In this document: positions 6,478 through 12,927 of the stretch, one piece after another | Layout: the number at the start of each line of letters is the position of its first letter | How positions within the stretch are numbered: the first letter of the stretch is position 1 | Virus record (IMG/VR): IMGVR_UViG_3300026257_000033 | Location: 1 to 20,736 of that record | Source: a virus | Strand: one strand, 5' to 3' | Length of the DNA: 20,736 nt | Program-made: the position numbers and the translations under genes | Notes under the pieces: model-generated | The model's input: the letters and a program-made list of their open reading frames with translations, nothing else | Databases searched by the model: none | What the model was told of the DNA's origin: nothing

Positions 6478-6617
6478 GAAAATACAGCGTTAACGGAAAC
6501 AACCCTAGCATTAGGGTTACGGGCAAGTGCTACTTTTCTTGCTTCATCATAGTTGCGGCACTGTACAGTCTCCTTAAAGACGGTTCCTGCAACGAATAGT
6601 TTTACTTCACACTTCAT
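6474..6617 (-). CDS. Small conserved-type cyanophage protein (47 aa)
   Basis: The 47-aa protein starts MKCEVKLFVAGTVFKETVQC, followed by a helix with NYDEARKVALARNP (22-35) and a final strand, VVSVNAVFS. The predicted beta-beta-alpha-beta order suggests a tiny folded domain. I recall very similar proteins in other cyanomyoviruses but no assigned role. It overlaps the end of the methylase gene by 11 bases. A small inverted repeat (AAGGA/TCCTT, 6625-6639), just before the start, contains the nearest purine-rich sequence and could affect initiation. Downstream it is coupled to the 34-aa gene by ATGA. Confidence 0.76.
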   Translation of the reverse strand: MKCEVKLFVAGTVFKETVQCRNYDEARKVALARNPNARVVSVNAVFS

Positions 6618-7446
6618 AGTTTGTAAGGACTAGTTCCTTCCTGCTTGCTTGATCTATATTATAGCACCCCACGGAGCGCATGGTATAAGTGTGTGCAAAT
6701 TCCCCAACTGTCCACTCCTTAAATCGATCCTTCACGATCTGACTGGAATTGTATGAGACCAGCATAGGGGCAGTGAATTCGTCACATATCTTAGCAAAGT
6801 CATCATGGTCAAACTTCTTATGCATTCCACCCTTTCTACCATAAAGATTGTCTTTAATATCATATGGTGGATCTAAGTATGTGAACACACTCTTCTCGTC
6901 AGTCAACATCATCTCATAAGAAAGATTTGTTATTCCCCAATTTTGGATGAGTTCGCTGTATTCGGTAAGTCTGTCGATTCCACTGATGGAAAAGTTGGAT
7001 TGTGACGCTTGTGGGCTGAAGGAAGAAGACTCAGTAAGACCACTAAAGGAACACTTATTAACGATATAAAAAGCGACGGCACGATCAAAGTTAGATTTTT
7101 CTTTGTCATTAATACTCTCCTTCATTATTTGAAATAAACATCGACATGAGTCATCATTAGGGTGAGAAATTTTAAGACCATTTATTTCTTTATAAAGGGC
7201 ATTTCCATCATGCTGTAACTCAAACCAAAAATTATATAATGGTTCGTATAAATCATTAACCCATATCTTTATATCAGGATACCTCTTTGTAATCTCCAAC
7301 GCTACTGAACCACCACCCAAGAATGGTTCACGAAACTCCTTGTATCCTTTCAAGTCAGGAAAATACTGTAGCAATTTAACTACAGCACGTGACTTTCCAC
7401 CTGGATATCTAAGTGGTGTTTTCAATGACTTAAGAGTCTTTGGCAT
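6607..7446 (-). CDS. dam: DNA adenine methylase, class D12 (Dam-like)
   Basis: Predicted N6-adenine DNA methyltransferase, 279 aa (E. coli Dam is 278). Motifs in the family order: TPLRYPGGKS (10-19), which contacts S-adenosylmethionine; EPFLGGGSVAL (40-50), the FxGxG motif; and the catalytic DPPY (192-195). A putative target-recognition region lies between (about 85-170). No partner restriction gene is present, so this is an orphan enzyme. It may shield phage DNA from host nucleases or mark it for replication or repair. GATC is common in the window and not visibly depleted, but the true recognition site cannot be read from the protein. The start overlaps the upstream stop (TAATG), with GAGG 8 bases upstream. 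Confidence 0.94.
   Translation of the reverse strand: MPKTLKSLKTPLRYPGGKSRAVVKLLQYFPDLKGYKEFREPFLGGGSVALEITKRYPDIKIWVNDLYEPLYNFWFELQHDGNALYKEINGLKISHPNDDSCRCLFQIMKESINDKEKSNFDRAVAFYIVNKCSFSGLTESSSFSPQASQSNFSISGIDRLTEYSELIQNWGITNLSYEMMLTDEKSVFTYLDPPYDIKDNLYGRKGGMHKKFDHDDFAKICDEFTAPMLVSYNSSQIVKDRFKEWTVGEFAHTYTMRSVGCYNIDQASRKELVLTNYEV
6658..6666 (-). promoter_or_regulatory. Possible internal extended -10 element in dam
   Basis: TGCTATAAT lies inside the methylase gene, 40 bases before the 47-aa gene. It matches the extended -10 form of the stronger promoters in this window, but no -35 hexamer is visible and the sequence is also coding. It is a weak candidate. Confidence 0.25.
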
Positions 7447-7631
7447 TAATAGAACCTCTGTCTAGCAACAGTTACCTGATCAAGCAACTCATTAATTGCT
7501 TCTGACATCTGACGATAACCAGATCCAACATACATCTGTCCTGCAAATACTGATACTGTTGCAGCACCCCAAAACAAATAATAGAATCTGGACTTAACCT
7601 GATGTCTTTGTTTCTTCTTTAGTTTAGTCAT
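7446..7631 (-). CDS. Small single-pass membrane protein (61 aa)
   Basis: A basic N-terminus (MTKLKKKQRHQVKSR) precedes one hydrophobic segment at about 16-37 (FYYLFWGAATVSVFAGQMYVG), then an amphipathic tail. The charge pattern predicts the N-terminus in the cytoplasm. I recall near-identical proteins in other marine cyanophages but know no function. It overlaps the upstream oxygenase gene by 8 bases and shares TAATG with the methylase below, so it is part of the coupled operon. With the 74-aa protein before gp62 it is the second small membrane protein within the replication genes. Confidence 0.82.
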   Translation of the reverse strand: MTKLKKKQRHQVKSRFYYLFWGAATVSVFAGQMYVGSGYRQMSEAINELLDQVTVARQRFY

Positions 7632-8322
7632 ACTTATTCACCACTATGTTCGTTGTTAGTACAATCCGTTCCTCGTCACTATCACTAGATTCACATCCAT
7701 GTGTGACGTGTCCCGGAAAGATTAGATAATCACCTGTCTCTACAGGAATGGTTAACGGATTCTGTTTATGACTGTAACTAATCTTAGTACTGTCACTATT
7801 CAATACAGCAGTATTCATACCTCCAGATGGTTCAACCATAAAGTTACCACTGTTATCTGGATGATTCAAATAATAAGCACAGACATAATCAACAATTCCG
7901 TGATCATGTGGTAGTGTTCTAGCACCTCTATAATGAACATTAAACCATGATCTATCTATCAAAAAGAACTTATCTTCTGTTCTCTGTCTGTCCTGTAAAT
8001 CAACACTATGAAATCCTGTATCAAATACAGGACTAAGCATATGACTAGGAACACGAGTTCGATCATTCACTCTAAAATGAATGAACTGTAAATCATTATA
8101 CAACTGTTTGTAAAATGGTGCAAGCTCTTCTATCCTATGTGGACGATACCTATCATAACCAACTGTAGAAAATGCATCACCCTCCTCTAAAGGAGATTGA
8201 ATCTGTCCACTACATTGATCTTTTATTAATGATAGATTCTGTTTTATCTCACCATAACTTTTAGGACGATCAAGATGACCTTTCCAAATATATGGGGTAT
8301 CAATGTTTATAGCATCAATCAT
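7624..8322 (-). CDS. 2OG-Fe(II) oxygenase-like protein (232 aa)
   Basis: Predicted non-heme iron dioxygenase that would use 2-oxoglutarate and O2. The C-terminal half carries the likely metal site: LPHDHGIVDYVCAYYL (137-152) with His139/Asp140/His141, then SGNFMVEP (158-165), GDYLIFPGHVTHGC (197-210) with His205 and His208, and Arg219, which may bind 2-oxoglutarate. The N-terminal 120 residues are not recognised. Such oxygenases are frequent in cyanophages, and their substrates are mostly unknown. Its ATG overlaps the stop of gp44 by 4 bases, so it is made with the clamp loader. Possible substrates include a protein side chain or a modified base. I cannot choose between them. Confidence 0.8.
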   Translation of the reverse strand: MIDAINIDTPYIWKGHLDRPKSYGEIKQNLSLIKDQCSGQIQSPLEEGDAFSTVGYDRYRPHRIEELAPFYKQLYNDLQFIHFRVNDRTRVPSHMLSPVFDTGFHSVDLQDRQRTEDKFFLIDRSWFNVHYRGARTLPHDHGIVDYVCAYYLNHPDNSGNFMVEPSGGMNTAVLNSDSTKISYSHKQNPLTIPVETGDYLIFPGHVTHGCESSDSDEERIVLTTNIVVNKYD

Positions 8323-9263
8323 CTGAATTCACAACTCATCATAATTTCGGTTAAACAAGCAAGCATATTAATTTCATGATCAGCCACGACAGTAGCATCT
8401 TTCATATACCTTGCTATTATAAGAACTGCTTCCGGGATTGAAGCAGGTTTAAGAACAGTGTATGTACTATCATATATCTTACGAAAGATAGTGGTGGGAT
8501 CATTATCCATATGTTGCACCACCCAATTCTTTACTGTCTTAAAATCTTTCTGCTTCAACGCCGAAAGAAGACTATCAAAATTAACATCAGCAACATCAAC
8601 GAGAATAGCTGAGTCAATGGCTCCAGTAGCAGAATAGCGTTGACACTCATTGATAAGCCTACGCCAGTCAGGATAATACCTCCTAATAAGCTTAGCCAAA
8701 ACCTTATCTTCAAATTTAACATCTTCTTTTTTTAATATACCTCTAAGTCTTTCAAAGAATTGACCTTGTAATTGTACAGACTGTTCATTCTTAATACGAA
8801 AATCAACCACAGTACATCTTGAATGCAGTGGTTCGATAATCTTGTTTATAAAATTACAGGTAAGAATGAATCTACAATTGTTATGATACTCCTCTATAGC
8901 AGACCTGAGACACAATTGAACATCGTTGGTCGTGTTATCTGCTTCATCTATAATGACGACCTTGTGGGACGTTCCAGAGGTCAGTGAGACTGTTGTAGCA
9001 AACTGACGTATCTTGTTTCTAGCAGTCTCCAAGAACCTACCCTCATCTGATCCATTGATCAGAATATATGATGCACCGATCTGATCACAAAGAGCTTTCG
9101 CAATAGTGGTCTTACCAACACCAGCAGATCCAGTAAGTAAAAGATTAGGTAGTTCACCTTGACTGACGAATCCCTCAAATACCTTCTTGATAGTTTCTGG
9201 TAGAATACAATCATCAACTTTCGTTGGACGGTACTTCTCTACCCATAAAAATTCTTTACTCAT
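8319..9263 (-). CDS. 44: Clamp loader large subunit gp44 (AAA+ ATPase)
   Basis: The ATPase subunit of the clamp loader, 314 aa (T4 gp44 is 319). It begins with the FLWVEKYRPTKVDD signature of clamp loaders. Walker A is GSAGVGKT (45-52), Walker B VVIIDEAD (102-109), and sensor 1 lies near FILTCN (132-137). The arginine-finger motif SRC is at 148-150. The C-terminal part is the collar helix bundle. It loads gp45 together with gp62, which here lies more than 3 kb further on, because two oxygenases, a methylase, PurN and small genes have been inserted. The start shares ATGAGTAA with the stop of the oxygenase above. Confidence 0.97.
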   Translation of the reverse strand: MSKEFLWVEKYRPTKVDDCILPETIKKVFEGFVSQGELPNLLLTGSAGVGKTTIAKALCDQIGASYILINGSDEGRFLETARNKIRQFATTVSLTSGTSHKVVIIDEADNTTNDVQLCLRSAIEEYHNNCRFILTCNFINKIIEPLHSRCTVVDFRIKNEQSVQLQGQFFERLRGILKKEDVKFEDKVLAKLIRRYYPDWRRLINECQRYSATGAIDSAILVDVADVNFDSLLSALKQKDFKTVKNWVVQHMDNDPTTIFRKIYDSTYTVLKPASIPEAVLIIARYMKDATVVADHEINMLACLTEIMMSCEFR

Positions 9264-9852
9264 TATCTAAACTCAGGTTGAAGGAGAATGTCATACGCAT
9301 TGTAGCACTGGTAGATGGTTCTACGCAATGCTCTAGGTACGGTGGGAAAAGTATCACATCCCCATCCTTGATATCAGGTTTCAAGGTGTCAGCAAAATAC
9401 TCTTGGAATACATTGCTTTGATGTGGGAACTTATGAATCCTGTTGTTATTATCAGGACGCATAAAGGTTGTTGGAGTTGATCCTTTGTGGTAATAGATAC
9501 CACACCAATAAGGATTCTTTCTCATACAACCATTAAGATGTGTATGTGGTTCCTGTCCCTGTGTATCATGGTAGATATTATACCAAAAACTATCGTACTT
9601 AAATTTGTCTGGTATATTATTCTCAGCAAAGACATATTGTATCTGCTGTTTTAAATCTGCCATGAGGCTGTCTCTTATTTGAGGAGAGACAATTGGATCA
9701 ACATCTGTAATGTTAGGGAAACTAGAATTGACAGATGTAGTCCACCCTTTAGGTCTTCTATCAAGCTTCTCTGTATCAGCAATATTATACTTACTATGGT
9801 AATCAAACCTGAACGTGATTAATGGTACAAAGAAAACCTGATGTAATTGCAT
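9256..9852 (-). CDS. 2OG-Fe(II) oxygenase-like protein (198 aa), putative 2OG-FeII_Oxy_5 type
   Basis: Predicted dioxygenase of the short type found widely in marine phages. Residues 84-125 contain the WYNIY strand, then EPHTHL (101-106) supplying His103/His105, then WCGIYY (116-121). GDVILFPPYLEHCVEPS (164-180) gives the distal His175, and MRMTFSFNL (185-193) gives Arg186, a likely 2-oxoglutarate ligand. The substrate is unknown. The gene is locked between gp45 (TAATG overlap) and gp44 (8-base overlap). Beyond the jelly-roll motifs I see no close resemblance to the 232-aa oxygenase on the other side of gp44, so they are probably not recent duplicates. Confidence 0.82.
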   Translation of the reverse strand: MQLHQVFFVPLITFRFDYHSKYNIADTEKLDRRPKGWTTSVNSSFPNITDVDPIVSPQIRDSLMADLKQQIQYVFAENNIPDKFKYDSFWYNIYHDTQGQEPHTHLNGCMRKNPYWCGIYYHKGSTPTTFMRPDNNNRIHKFPHQSNVFQEYFADTLKPDIKDGDVILFPPYLEHCVEPSTSATMRMTFSFNLSLDNE

Positions 9853-10565
9853 TATGGTTCTAAAGCAATATAATACTTGAGACCCAATCTCTCATTACTC
9901 CACTCAGAGATAAGTGCTTTAGATACTCTAGTAGAATAAACAAAACTCTCTTGTGGTTCAGATGACTCAACAAGAACCTTACGAAAATCTAACAGACGAA
10001 CATTCTCCATCTTAACATCTAGTTCTAGATCTCCATTTGATGTACCCTCTACCTTCTGCTTGAAATTATTGCTTGTATCATTATCTTTATCCCTAAGAAC
10101 TAACCTAATCTCTTCATCCTGACAACTAAAGGTTAGGTCTGGAAGATTGAGTATATCCTTAGATGCTTTCTGTAGATCAAGAAGAGCATTATTATGGATG
10201 GTGAATTCAATATCAGACTCTGGAAAAGTTACACTCTTATCAGGAGCAGACTTCAGAGTAATCTCTGGATCACTAAAATAATAACGAACTGACTTACCAG
10301 AATCTCTAACAGTAAGATAGTCAGGTGAGTCAAATTCTAAAGTAGGACTATCAAACAATCTAAGAGTACCAAGAAACTGTGCTAGATCATAGATTGCGAA
10401 ATCAATAGGAAACTCCTCCTCGCAAGTATACTCTGCTAATATGTTCTCTGCATTACTGATGGTCTTAATCACATTCCCTTTACGGAATATAATAGACTTA
10501 TTAATATCCACAAAATTGGTCAGTACCCCAATTGTTTCTCTTGTTAGTCTAACTTTATTTGTCAT
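9852..10565 (-). CDS. 45: Sliding clamp gp45
   Basis: The trimeric DNA clamp that gives polymerase processivity and, in T4, also activates late transcription. It is 237 aa from the ATG at 10565 (T4 gp45 is 228). The alignment with T4 starts at once (LTRETIGVLTNFVDINKSII against LSKDTTALLKNFATINSGIM). The clamp motif IDFAIYDLAQFLGTL follows in the first domain, and the chain ends YYIALEP, as in T4 (VVALEAD). The open frame reaches 10625, but the upstream residues have no counterpart, so I use the later ATG. It overlaps the DUF3310-like gene by 11 bases, with a purine-rich GGAG well upstream. Confidence 0.96.
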   Translation of the reverse strand: MTNKVRLTRETIGVLTNFVDINKSIIFRKGNVIKTISNAENILAEYTCEEEFPIDFAIYDLAQFLGTLRLFDSPTLEFDSPDYLTVRDSGKSVRYYFSDPEITLKSAPDKSVTFPESDIEFTIHNNALLDLQKASKDILNLPDLTFSCQDEEIRLVLRDKDNDTSNNFKQKVEGTSNGDLELDVKMENVRLLDFRKVLVESSEPQESFVYSTRVSKALISEWSNERLGLKYYIALEP

Positions 10566-10863
10566 AATCAACGGTAAATGATGTAGCTCCAGTGTTAGCA
10601 GCTTGAGCAGCCGCAGTTTTATCATTGAAGTGGAGTAGAAGCAGACCGTAATGAATAATCTTTATGATATCCTTACGTGCTGATCCTTTTCTGTCATAAC
10701 GTGATGCATACTTAAGGACATTACTCCTACAGAATGCCTCAGCATCACCCACAGAATCAATAAGGTCAAGAGTCTGAACGTTTCCGACAGAATAATGACC
10801 TCTGTATGTTTGACTGATGTAATCATGAACTTCCTTCAGGAGTTCATCTTCATTGTATTTCAC
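10555..10863 (-). CDS. DUF3310-like small protein (102 aa, GTG start)
   Basis: The block HYSVGNVQTLDLID, followed by AFCRSNVLKYASRYDRKGSARKDIIKIIHYG, resembles phage proteins of the DUF3310 family, which carry the pattern HY...NV.KY..R...K....D..K...Y. Their role is unknown; some are labelled nucleotide kinase without strong support. A TTG at 10872 could start the frame. I prefer the GTG at 10863, because GTGA overlaps the stop of the 54-aa gene exactly like the ATGA couplings elsewhere, and GGA sits 5 bases upstream. It lies immediately before the clamp gene and downstream of an internal promoter, so it heads the gp45 unit. Confidence 0.78.
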   Translation of the reverse strand: MKYNEDELLKEVHDYISQTYRGHYSVGNVQTLDLIDSVGDAEAFCRSNVLKYASRYDRKGSARKDIIKIIHYGLLLLHFNDKTAAAQAANTGATSFTVDYDK

Positions 10864-11024
10864 GGTTTCCAAACGTAAAGTATATCATCATAATAGCACT
10901 CTCTTTGAATGCCGTCAAGATTTATAACCCGATACTTTTGTCCGTCTCGACTTATAACCCGACTTGGAGAGATTGTGCAATGCTTATCTCTAACTGTAAC
11001 TAACTGACCAACCAGAGTACTCAT
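10860..11024 (-). CDS. Small protein with a 10-residue internal repeat (54 aa)
   Basis: The 54-aa protein starts MSTLVGQLVTVRDK and ends with CYYDDILYVWKP. Two tandem ten-residue units occupy residues 22-41, RVISRDGQKY and RVINLDGIQR, encoded by DNA that also repeats (TTATAACCCGA on the plus strand, 30 bases apart). The pattern suggests a small beta-sheet protein, perhaps SH3-like. No function is known. The start is well supported: GGAGG 6 bases upstream and a 4-base ATGA overlap with heme oxygenase. The gene also contains a good promoter for the DUF3310/gp45 unit. Confidence 0.74.
   Translation of the reverse strand: MSTLVGQLVTVRDKHCTISPSRVISRDGQKYRVINLDGIQRECYYDDILYVWKP
10890..10918 (-). 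promoter_or_regulatory. Sigma70-type promoter inside the 54-aa gene, for gp45 unit
   Basis: TTGACG (-35, 10918-10913), a 17-base spacer, and TATTAT (-10, 10895-10890) preceded by TGC. The structure matches the promoters of gp55 and the Sm-like trio. It would start a transcript about 20 bases before the GTG of the DUF3310-like gene, giving the clamp gene a message independent of cobS and heme oxygenase. Confidence 0.62.
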
Positions 11025-11722
11025 TTCTTACCTCCAAACAATTTACGTTTTACTAATCCTACAACAACCTTAAACAGACCTCTACCAAAGGTATCACCAG
11101 TCCCTTCCATCTCATCAAACATATCCATATTTAAACGGAATGCGTAATTAGCTTCAGTAACAATAGCATCCTTTTGTTTTTGATCTAGGTTTAAGTTATC
11201 TAGGGTTGATCTATATCCAACTTTAAATTCCTTAGCATTAGGAATCTTATCAAACTCATAGAAGTAAAAACCCTCTCCTTCTGGGTTATCAAGAACACCC
11301 TGAGCAATACCTTTAAGGATCTGTCCACCAGACAGGTCACCCATGTACCTAGTGTAACAATGAGCTGCTAAGAGATATGGAGATTTCTTTTCGACTTCTC
11401 GTATCCTAGCAACATAAGCATCACATGCTGGAGATGCTTTAATAAGTCCTCTCCAATTGGGACCGTAATAGAATCTAAGATCTCTAGAAAGAGATTCTGC
11501 TCTAGACAGTTCAGGGAAATATAAAGAACCAATTACAGGATCACGCTGAAGAGACTTAAGAGAATCCTCTAGTGTGGAGTAAACATAATAGAAGTTGGTA
11601 AGCAACTTACCATACTGTTCTACACTAAGAACACCTCGTAAAAATCCTGCGATAAACTTAGTGTTTTCTGCTGCTGAATGGGACTCCTTAGTCCCATCCT
11701 TTAACTGTTGTGCTAGAGCCAT
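11021..11722 (-). CDS. ho1: Heme oxygenase HO1
   Basis: Opens heme to biliverdin IXalpha, releasing CO and iron, with ferredoxin as electron donor. Biliverdin is the precursor of phycobilins. It is 233 aa, the usual length for cyanobacterial HO1 (about 240). The proximal heme ligand is His15 in TKESHSAAENTKF. The distal helix carries YTRYMGDLSGGQ (123-134), with the Gly-rich stretch that lets O2 approach. Both are intact, so activity is expected. No phycobilin reductase gene (pebS, pcyA) lies in this window. It is coupled to the CobS-like gene by TAATG and to the 54-aa gene by ATGA. It is a known cyanophage auxiliary gene and probably supplies bilins or iron during infection. Confidence 0.96.
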   Translation of the reverse strand: MALAQQLKDGTKESHSAAENTKFIAGFLRGVLSVEQYGKLLTNFYYVYSTLEDSLKSLQRDPVIGSLYFPELSRAESLSRDLRFYYGPNWRGLIKASPACDAYVARIREVEKKSPYLLAAHCYTRYMGDLSGGQILKGIAQGVLDNPEGEGFYFYEFDKIPNAKEFKVGYRSTLDNLNLDQKQKDAIVTEANYAFRLNMDMFDEMEGTGDTFGRGLFKVVVGLVKRKLFGGKK

Positions 11723-12849
11723 TATCCTAATTCCTTAATGTCGGTTTCCACGTCTGCATCTATCTTATCATATAATTCGATAAATGACTGCTTTGTTTCA
11801 TCATCGAAACGATTGACACAAACTTTGATTGCTTTCATGCGGTCATTCCAAATTGCGAATGCACGAATGATATGTACTAGACGGCGGGTACTAATGATCT
11901 CATCAATACCACCATCCTTAAAGGTCTTACGAATAATGTCAGACCAGTTAGCAAGGTTCTCACAGAACTTCTCGTCAAGTACACCTAAATTACCAGCAAC
12001 CTTCTTGAGAATCTTAGTCTCAACTGATACTGTAGGATACTCTTGCTCAAATGTCAAGGCGAATCTCTCAAGGAATGCTTCATTCAATACATTAGTACCG
12101 ATGAAACGTCCATCATCCGAACCCTTACCTTTGGTATTTGCGGTTGCGATGATGTTGAATCCTATTTCTGGTTTGACGAACTTTCCTATCTTCTTCAAGA
12201 AGACTCCTTTTCCTTCGAGGATGGACTGTAAACAAAGTATCTTATTAGATGCAAGGTCCACTTCATCCAGAAGTAAGATTGCACCACGTTGTAATGCTTC
12301 GATGACTGGACCATTGTGCCATACCGTTTCGCCATTAACAAGGCGAAACCCACCAACAAGATCGTCTTCATCTGTTTCGATTGTAATGTTAACCCTAATC
12401 AATTGCCTTCCTAACTGAGCACATGCTTGCTCTACACTAAGTGTCTTACCATTACCAGATAGTCCAGTAATGAATGTAGGATAGAACATATTAGAATTGA
12501 TAATTCTCTTTACATCAGAGAAGTTACCAAACGGTACAAAATTTGGATCCTTATCTGGAGTAAGATCAGGAGATGCTATGTAAGATGGATCAAAAGAATC
12601 TACCAACTTTGTTTTGTTTGCAGACTGTGCTTGATATGTTTTCTCAAGTTTTTCTGCGATGGTTAAATTCCATTTACCACGCTGTACCTTCTGGAACTGT
12701 GGGAGTTTATTAATTCTTTTAGTTACGCTCTGTACTTGTACACCAAACTTAGTGGCAAAGTCTTTAACGTTCTGACTAGTAATCACTTCTCCATTCTTCG
12801 CGAGAGAAGAGATCAAATCATCATCAGTAAATTTCGCTTGAAATGGCAT
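11722..12849 (-). CDS. cobS: CobS/MoxR-type AAA+ ATPase
   Basis: 375-aa AAA+ ATPase. The N-terminal 65 residues look like a helix-turn-helix domain (NVKDFATKFGVQVQSVTKRINKLP). The ATPase core has Walker A GLSGNGKT (129-136), the MoxR/CobS-typical ETDEDDLVGGF (158-168) and WHNGPVIEAL (177-186), Walker B ILLLDEVD (191-198), and sensor 1 FNIIATANT. In bacteria CobS and CobT form the ATPase part of the cobalt chelatase with CobN. Cyanophages carry cobS widely, usually labelled porphyrin synthesis. Here the gene directly upstream encodes a VWA protein, so a MoxR/VWA remodelling pair is an alternative. There is a -10 box just before the gene, no Shine-Dalgarno sequence, and a coupled heme oxygenase downstream. 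Confidence 0.92.
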   Translation of the reverse strand: MPFQAKFTDDDLISSLAKNGEVITSQNVKDFATKFGVQVQSVTKRINKLPQFQKVQRGKWNLTIAEKLEKTYQAQSANKTKLVDSFDPSYIASPDLTPDKDPNFVPFGNFSDVKRIINSNMFYPTFITGLSGNGKTLSVEQACAQLGRQLIRVNITIETDEDDLVGGFRLVNGETVWHNGPVIEALQRGAILLLDEVDLASNKILCLQSILEGKGVFLKKIGKFVKPEIGFNIIATANTKGKGSDDGRFIGTNVLNEAFLERFALTFEQEYPTVSVETKILKKVAGNLGVLDEKFCENLANWSDIIRKTFKDGGIDEIISTRRLVHIIRAFAIWNDRMKAIKVCVNRFDDETKQSFIELYDKIDADVETDIKELG

Positions 12850-12874
12850 TGGTCAATTTCTTTTGTATGAATAT

Positions 12875-12880
12875 AGTATA
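12875..12880 (-). promoter_or_regulatory. Probable -10 box for the CobS-like gene
   Basis: TATACT lies 25 bases before the ATG, in the 78-base gap after the CobT-like gene. No good -35 is visible and there is no TGn extension, so the promoter would be weak or need an activator. The distance to the start codon matches the other promoters here. Confidence 0.38.
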
Positions 12881-12898
12881 GGTCATTGAGAGGGGAAT

Positions 12899-12922
12899 GG
12901 GGAAGATGATGGACACTTCCCC
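12899..12922 (-). terminator. GC-rich hairpin after the CobT-like gene
   Basis: GGGGAAG and CTTCCCC pair perfectly over 7 bases around a 10-base loop, starting 5 bases after the stop codon. It is followed by ATTCCCCTC rather than a run of T. It may therefore be a factor-dependent or partial terminator, or an mRNA end-protecting stem, rather than a standard intrinsic terminator. Confidence 0.45.
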
Positions 12923-12927
12923 GACTG

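Noticed and set aside
11738-12418. Plus-strand open frame of 226 codons opposite the CobS-like gene
   Set aside because: It lies wholly antisense to a gene with clear AAA+ motifs, has Ser/Arg-rich composition typical of a shadow frame, and resembles no family.
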